Part shown: positions 59,396-64,000 of the stretch, piece after piece | How positions within the stretch are numbered: position 1 is the first letter of the stretch | Layout: each line of letters opens with the position of its first letter | NCBI RefSeq assembly: GCF_002288825.1 | Contig: NZ_NSLI01000003.1 | Coordinates: 558,001 to 622,000, forward strand | Direction of reading: 5' to 3' | Source of the DNA: Sphingomonas lenta | Lineage (GTDB): Bacteria; Pseudomonadota; Alphaproteobacteria; Sphingomonadales; Sphingomonadaceae | Length of the DNA stretch: 64,000 bases | Notes under the pieces: generated by a model | Database searches by the model: none | Seen by the model: only the letters and a program-made list of their open reading frames with translations | What the model was told of the DNA's origin: nothing | Program-made: the position numbers and the translations under genes

Positions 59396-62300
59396 ATGCT
59401 GGATAGGGTCGGTCATCATTTCCAGTTCGGGTCGGCGGCGGCGCTGAAGCTGTGGCTGTCGGAGACGCTCGTCCACGAGACCGACCCCGTGACGATCCTG
59501 CGCGTGACCGCCGAGGCGGTGGGGCGGTTCCTGCGCGTCACCCGCATCGGCTACGGCGACGTGGAGCCGGGCGAGGATTGGATGACGATCCCGCTCGACT
59601 GGACGGACGGCATCCCGAGCCTGGTCGGGCGCATCCCCATCTATCGCGAGAACGCCTTCGTGCAGGCCTATCAGCAGGGCCGCACCATGACGGTGTCCGA
59701 CGTGCGGCTCCTCGACCTGCCCGCCGACGAAGCGGCGATGCTGGAGCAGACCTTCTGCCGCGCGTGCATCTCCGTACCGCTGGTCCATGAGGGCGAGCTC
59801 GTCGCGCTCTTCTCCGCGACGCACCGCGAGCCGCGCGACTGGACCGCGGAAGAGGTCGAGCTGGTCGAATATGTCGGCGCGCGCACCTGGGCGGCGCTGC
59901 GCCACGCGCGTGCGGTCGCCCGGCTGAAGGAGAGCGAGGAGCAATTCCGCCAATTGGCCGAGAACTTCCCCGGCATCTGCTGGCTCGCCGGTCCCGACGG
60001 GCTGGGCCATTGGATGAACGCGCGCGGGCTGGAGTTCTACGGCGCGGACGGGCTGCCCACGGCGGCGGCGGCGGTGGTCCATCCCGACGATCTCGCCTCC
60101 GCCACGGGCATGCTGGACGCGGCGCTCACCGGCGGACGGGCGGTGGAGGGCATCGTCCGCGTGCGCGGGTCGGACGGGATGTTCCACCCGTTCCTCAGCC
60201 GCATGGTGCCGATCCACGACGCCGAGGGCGCGATCGCGCGCTGGTGCGGCGTGCAGGTGGACCTGACGGAGAAGCACAGCCGCGACCGGCACGAGGCGTT
60301 CTTCCGCCACGTCAGCGAGGCGATCCGCGAGGAGACGGACGCCGCGCGCATCCTCGACATCGCCGCCGACGCGCTACGCGAGCATCTCGACGTGACCTTC
60401 GTCGTCTATAGCGAGGCGCAGGAGATGGCGGGGGTGTTCGCCAACCTGCACGGCGCCGCCGCCGACCCGAGCGGCGACTGGGACGACAACCCCATTCAGG
60501 TGCCCGCCGAGTTCGCGCCGCTGCTGGCCACGCTCGCCGAGGGGCGGACGGTGGTGTCGCGCGACCTCCACGAGCTGACACCGATCATCACGCCGCAGGT
60601 GCGCGACTTCTTCGGGAGCCGCGGCGTGCGCTCGGGCGTGAGCGTGCCGCTGGTCAAGGACGGGCGGCTCGTCGTCATCCTGAGCGCGCAGCACGAGAGC
60701 GCGCGCGACTGGACGCCCGAGGAGGTGCGGCTCGTCGAGGAGCTGGCGGAGCGCACCTGGTCCACCTACAGCCGCGCCCAGGCCGAGGCGGCGCTGGCCG
60801 AGCGCGAGCGGCACCAGCGCTTCCTGGTCGAGTGGAGCGACGCGTTGCGCGACCAGCGGTCGGTGCCCGACATCCTCTCGGTCACGCTGGAGCGCTTGGC
60901 CGAGCAGATCGGCGTGGCGCGCGCGAACTATTCGGAGGTGGCCCAGGACGCGCGCTCCTTCACGATCCTGGCGGAGCACCGCTGCGACGAGGCGGCGGCG
61001 GTGACCGTCGGCAACAGCTACCAAATCGATCAGGTCGGCGCGGACATCTGGCGGCGCTTCTCGCGCGGCGACGTGGTCGGCTCGGACGACGTCGAGGCCG
61101 ATCGGCTGATCGACGAGGCCGCGCGCGAGGCGTATCGCCGCCGCACGGTGGGCGCGTTCCTGAGCGTGCCGCTGGTGCGCGAGGGCAAGGTGCGCGCCGT
61201 CTTCTCCGTGCAGCACCGGCGTTCCCACCACTGGACCGACGGTGAGATCCGGCTGCTCCGCGACGTCGCCGACCGCGCCTGGGTGGCGCTCGAGCGCGCC
61301 CGCGCCGAAGCGGCGCTGACCGAGCGCGAGCGGCACGGCCGGTTCCTGATCGAGTGGAGCGACTCGCTGCGCGAGCGCACCTCCGCGTCGGCGATCATGG
61401 CGATCACGCTGGAACGGCTGGCGACGCACCTGGACGCGTCGCGCGCGAACTATGGCGAGCGCGACGAGGCGGACGGGCTGTTCGTCACCGCGGCCGAGTG
61501 GCGTCGCGACGGCGTGCGGGGTTCGATGGGCGTGCGCTACCGCATCGAGGAGGTGGGCGCGGCGATCCACGGGTGCTTCGCCGCCGGCGAGGTCGTGCGG
61601 TGCGACGACGTCGAAACCGACCCGCGCATCGACAGGACCGCGCGCGCCTTTCACCGGGAGAACGGGGTGGGCGCGTTCGTCAGCGTGCCGTTGGTCCGCG
61701 AGGGCCGGGTCTGCGCCGTCCTGTCGGTCAAGGAGCCCGGTCCGCGCGTCTGGCGCGAGGACGAGGTCAGGCTGATGCACGAGGTCGCTGACCGCGCCTG
61801 GGTCGTGCTGGAGCGCGCCCGCGCCGAAACGGCGCTGAAGGAGCGCGAGCGCAACCAGGCCTTTCTGCTCGCCTGGAGCGACGCGGTGCGCGCGGAGACC
61901 TCGCCGGAGGCGATTGTGGACGTCACGATCGAGCGGCTGGGCCTGCATCTGGGCGCGGCGCGCGCCAATTACGCCGAGGGCGACGAGGCCGGCGGACGCT
62001 TCGAAGTGGTGCAGGAATGGCGGCGCGACGCCGGGCCGGACGGCGGTTTCGTGCCGCGGCGCGAGGCGGTCAGCGACGGCGTCCACCACGCGTACCTCAC
62101 CGGCGACGTCGTCGTGGTTGACGACGTGCACGCCGACGACCGGTTCGAGGCGGCGGCCGCGCGCGCCTATGCCGCGGTGGACGCCGTCTCGTTCCTGGGC
62201 GTGCCGATGGTCCGCGGCGGCCGGGTGCGCGCGGTCCTGTCGGTGCAGCACGGACGCGCGCACCGCTGGCGGCCCGCGGAGGTGCAGCTCATCCGCGAGG

Positions 62301-64000
62301 TCGCCGACCGCACCTGGACGATGCTGGAGCGCGCCCGCGCCGAGGCCGCGCTCAAGGAGCGCGAGCGTGAGCAGGCATTCGTGATCGGCTGGAGCGACGC
62401 GGTCCGCAACGAGTCCGGCCCGCGCGCCGTGCTCGCGGCCACGCTCGACCGGCTGGGCCGGCACCTGGGCGCCGGGCGCGTCAACTATGCGGAGACGACG
62501 CAGACCGGGGACGAGTTCGAGGTCATCCAGGAATGGACGCAGGGCGCCGTCCGCCTGGCGGGCCGGCGCTTCCCCTTCGCGGCGTTGGGCTCGCGCGTCG
62601 TCGCCGACCACATGACGGGGCGGCCGTTGGTCGTGAACGACGTGACCACGCACCCGCTGTTCGACCTCTCCTCGCAGAGCGTCTACGCGTCCGCCGAGGT
62701 GCGGTCGGGCGTCAGCGTGCCGCTGCTGGTGGGGGGACGGCTCCAGGCCGTCCTGTCCGTCATGCAGCCGACGCCGCGCGCCTGGAACGAGAGCGAGGTG
62801 CGGCTGATCTGCGAGATCGCCGACCGCACCTGGGCGACGCTGGAGCGCGCGCGGTTCGAGGAGCGCATGGCGGAGTCGGAGGCGCTGCTGGCGACGTTCA
62901 TGGAGAACGCGCCGATCGGCATGCACCTGAAGGACGCCGATGGCCGCTACATCCGCGTCAACCAGGAACTCGCCCACGCGATCGGCCGCCCGCGCGAGGA
63001 CATACTCGGCCGCCGCGTGGCCGAGATCATGGCGCCGGAGATCGCGTGCGAGGTGGAGCGGCTGGAGCGCCAGGCGATGGCGGGCCAGCGCGTCAGCGCC
63101 GAGCTGGCGCGCGAGCGGCACGACGGCCGCTACGCCGCCGCGCTCTCCATCGCCTTTCCGATCGAGGGGCATGGGCTGGCGCGCACGGGCGGCTTCACCA
63201 TCGATCTGACCGACCGCAAGGCGGCCGAAACCGCGCTGCAGCGCTCGCGCGAGGCGCTCTACCAGACGGAGAAGCTGTCGGCGCTGGGCAGCCTGTTGGC
63301 CGGCGTCAGCCACGAGCTCAACAACCCGCTCTCCATCGTCGTCGCGCAGGCGGTGATGATGGAGCGGCAAGCCGCGGGCACCGAACTCGCGGACCGCGCC
63401 TTCAAGATCCGCCGCGCCGCGGACCGCTGCGCCCGGATCGTCCAGACCTTCCTGGCGATGGCGCGCGCCAAGCGGCCGGAGCGCGAGCCCGTGGACCTGA
63501 ACGCGGTTGCGGTCGCCGCGCTCGACCTGGCGGATTACGGGTTGCGCACCGACGGCGTCGCGGTCGAGCGGCGGCTGGCGGCGGACCTGCCGCGCATCGC
63601 CGCGGACGCGGATCAGCTGCACCAGGTAATCATCAACCTTGTCGTGAACGCGCAGCACGCGATGAAGGAGGCGGGGACGCACGATCGGCGGCTGGTGCTG
63701 ACGACCGCGCGCGGGCCGGAGCCGGACACGGTGGTGCTGGACGTGTCGGACAATGGCCCAGGCGTGCCCGAAGAGCTCAAGCGCCGCATCTTCGAACCCT
63801 TCTTCACCACCAAGCCGCAAGGCGAGGGGACGGGCGTGGGCCTGTCGTTCAGCCAGGGCCTGGCCGAGGCGCATGGTGGCCGCCTGGCGCTGTTGCCGAC
63901 GGAGATGGGGGCGACGTTCCGGCTGACCCTGCCGATCGACGTATCGCTCACCCTGCCGCGCGTGGAGCCGGAGACGGCGCGGCCGTCCCCGGTAGCCGCG
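59396..64000 (+). CDS. Very long GAF/PAS sensor histidine kinase (3' end outside window)
   Basis: 1,535 residues visible, no stop before the window edge. ATG 59396 follows GGGACGGGG. Order: GAF1 (about 15-180), PAS1 (183-290, QLAENFPGICWLAGPDGLGHWMN), GAF2 (about 300-465), then GAF3 to GAF6, four clearly related repeats each opening ERERxxxFLxxWSDxxR (about 467, 641, 815, 987) and closing xWxxLERARAExAL; PAS2 (about 1160-1280, MENAPIGMHLKDADGRYIRVNQ); HisKA with phospho-acceptor H1306 in GVSHELNNPLS; HATPase with N box VVNAQHAM, G1 DNGPGVP, F FEPFFTTK and G2 GEGTGVGLS. No membrane helix or signal peptide, so it is a cytoplasmic sensor. The ligands of the GAF domains are unknown; no Cys typical of bilin attachment is evident. 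A receiver domain or partner may follow beyond 64000. Confidence 0.9.
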   Translation, partial: MLDRVGHHFQFGSAAALKLWLSETLVHETDPVTILRVTAEAVGRFLRVTRIGYGDVEPGEDWMTIPLDWTDGIPSLVGRIPIYRENAFVQAYQQGRTMTVSDVRLLDLPADEAAMLEQTFCRACISVPLVHEGELVALFSATHREPRDWTAEEVELVEYVGARTWAALRHARAVARLKESEEQFRQLAENFPGICWLAGPDGLGHWMNARGLEFYGADGLPTAAAAVVHPDDLASATGMLDAALTGGRAVEGIVRVRGSDGMFHPFLSRMVPIHDAEGAIARWCGVQVDLTEKHSRDRHEAFFRHVSEAIREETDAARILDIAADALREHLDVTFVVYSEAQEMAGVFANLHGAAADPSGDWDDNPIQVPAEFAPLLATLAEGRTVVSRDLHELTPIITPQVRDFFGSRGVRSGVSVPLVKDGRLVVILSAQHESARDWTPEEVRLVEELAERTWSTYSRAQAEAALAERERHQRFLVEWSDALRDQRSVPDILSVTLERLAEQIGVARANYSEVAQDARSFTILAEHRCDEAAAVTVGNSYQIDQVGADIWRRFSRGDVVGSDDVEADRLIDEAAREAYRRRTVGAFLSVPLVREGKVRAVFSVQHRRSHHWTDGEIRLLRDVADRAWVALERARAEAALTERERHGRFLIEWSDSLRERTSASAIMAITLERLATHLDASRANYGERDEADGLFVTAAEWRRDGVRGSMGVRYRIEEVGAAIHGCFAAGEVVRCDDVETDPRIDRTARAFHRENGVGAFVSVPLVREGRVCAVLSVKEPGPRVWREDEVRLMHEVADRAWVVLERARAETALKERERNQAFLLAWSDAVRAETSPEAIVDVTIERLGLHLGAARANYAEGDEAGGRFEVVQEWRRDAGPDGGFVPRREAVSDGVHHAYLTGDVVVVDDVHADDRFEAAAARAYAAVDAVSFLGVPMVRGGRVRAVLSVQHGRAHRWRPAEVQLIREVADRTWTMLERARAEAALKEREREQAFVIGWSDAVRNESGPRAVLAATLDRLGRHLGAGRVNYAETTQTGDEFEVIQEWTQGAVRLAGRRFPFAALGSRVVADHMTGRPLVVNDVTTHPLFDLSSQSVYASAEVRSGVSVPLLVGGRLQAVLSVMQPTPRAWNESEVRLICEIADRTWATLERARFEERMAESEALLATFMENAPIGMHLKDADGRYIRVNQELAHAIGRPREDILGRRVAEIMAPEIACEVERLERQAMAGQRVSAELARERHDGRYAAALSIAFPIEGHGLARTGGFTIDLTDRKAAETALQRSREALYQTEKLSALGSLLAGVSHELNNPLSIVVAQAVMMERQAAGTELADRAFKIRRAADRCARIVQTFLAMARAKRPEREPVDLNAVAVAALDLADYGLRTDGVAVERRLAADLPRIAADADQLHQVIINLVVNAQHAMKEAGTHDRRLVLTTARGPEPDTVVLDVSDNGPGVPEELKRRIFEPFFTTKPQGEGTGVGLSFSQGLAEAHGGRLALLPTEMGATFRLTLPIDVSLTLPRVEPETARPSPVAA

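Noticed and set aside
60374..63874. 1,166-residue open frame on the minus strand opposite the histidine kinase
   Set aside because: It is the antisense shadow of a GC-rich gene: low-information Arg/His/Ala repeats that mirror the GAF repeats, no domain, no ribosome site of note.

Overview
The window is about 64 kb of very GC-rich DNA with tightly packed, often 1-4 bp overlapping genes. Gene content (FlbD, MucR, a CtrA-like box, an EcfG-type promoter, a CyoABCD quinol oxidase, TlpA-argH-lipoprotein-lysA order) and many inverted GC-rich palindrome pairs suggest an alphaproteobacterium, most likely a Sphingomonadales member close to Sphingomonas. This assignment is inferred from gene families and style, not from a marker-gene comparison.

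Layout. 1-11.4 kb is housekeeping: a partial phospholipase D-family gene, rpoZ, rlmE and a Ppx/GppA phosphatase, a tRNA-Gln, a PilZ protein, a TlpA-like lipoprotein thioredoxin divergent from argH, a tiny lipoprotein and lysA, then a siroheme-synthase-like dehydrogenase, a ZntB-type transporter, an S9 peptidase and a three-helix membrane protein. 11.4-47.9 kb is a nearly complete flagellar locus. On the minus strand lie flbD-fliEFGHIJKLMNOPQR-flhB, then fliD-fliS. On the plus strand are flagellin and, after a stress-type island (DUF892, a HEPN-like protein and a 44-residue membrane peptide), come minus-strand slt-flhA-fliA, flgM-flgN and a short MotA/MotB-like pair with flgA. The plus-strand flgBCDEFGHIJKL run and a full-length motAB pair follow. 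48-52.7 kb holds mucR and cyoABCD. 52.9-59.0 kb holds pentose-phosphate genes (rpiA, tkt, tal, gnd) and a Cof-type HAD phosphatase. The window ends inside a very long GAF/PAS sensor histidine kinase.

How it works together. Promoter motifs read by eye suggest a layered flagellar cascade. A CtrA-like box sits in front of flbD and its 17-gene operon. Three GG-N10-GC sigma-54 promoters sit in front of flgB-L, slt-flhA-fliA and the short motAB-like/flgA unit. Three promoters of the form TAAA-N15-GCCGTWTC (sigma-28/FliA) sit in front of flagellin, fliD-fliS and flgM-flgN. Thus FlbD/sigma-54 would switch on hook, rod and fliA, and FliA, restrained by FlgM, would switch on the filament. No chemotaxis genes, flhF/flhG, IS element, CRISPR array or prophage was seen.

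The best candidates for undescribed biology are: the second, truncated stator-like pair fused to the flgA operon; the combined CtrA-like/sigma-54/FliA wiring with two sigma-54 promoters almost touching start codons; a 145 bp four-hairpin repeat with compensatory changes between its two copies; and a stress-promoter-driven 44-residue membrane peptide.
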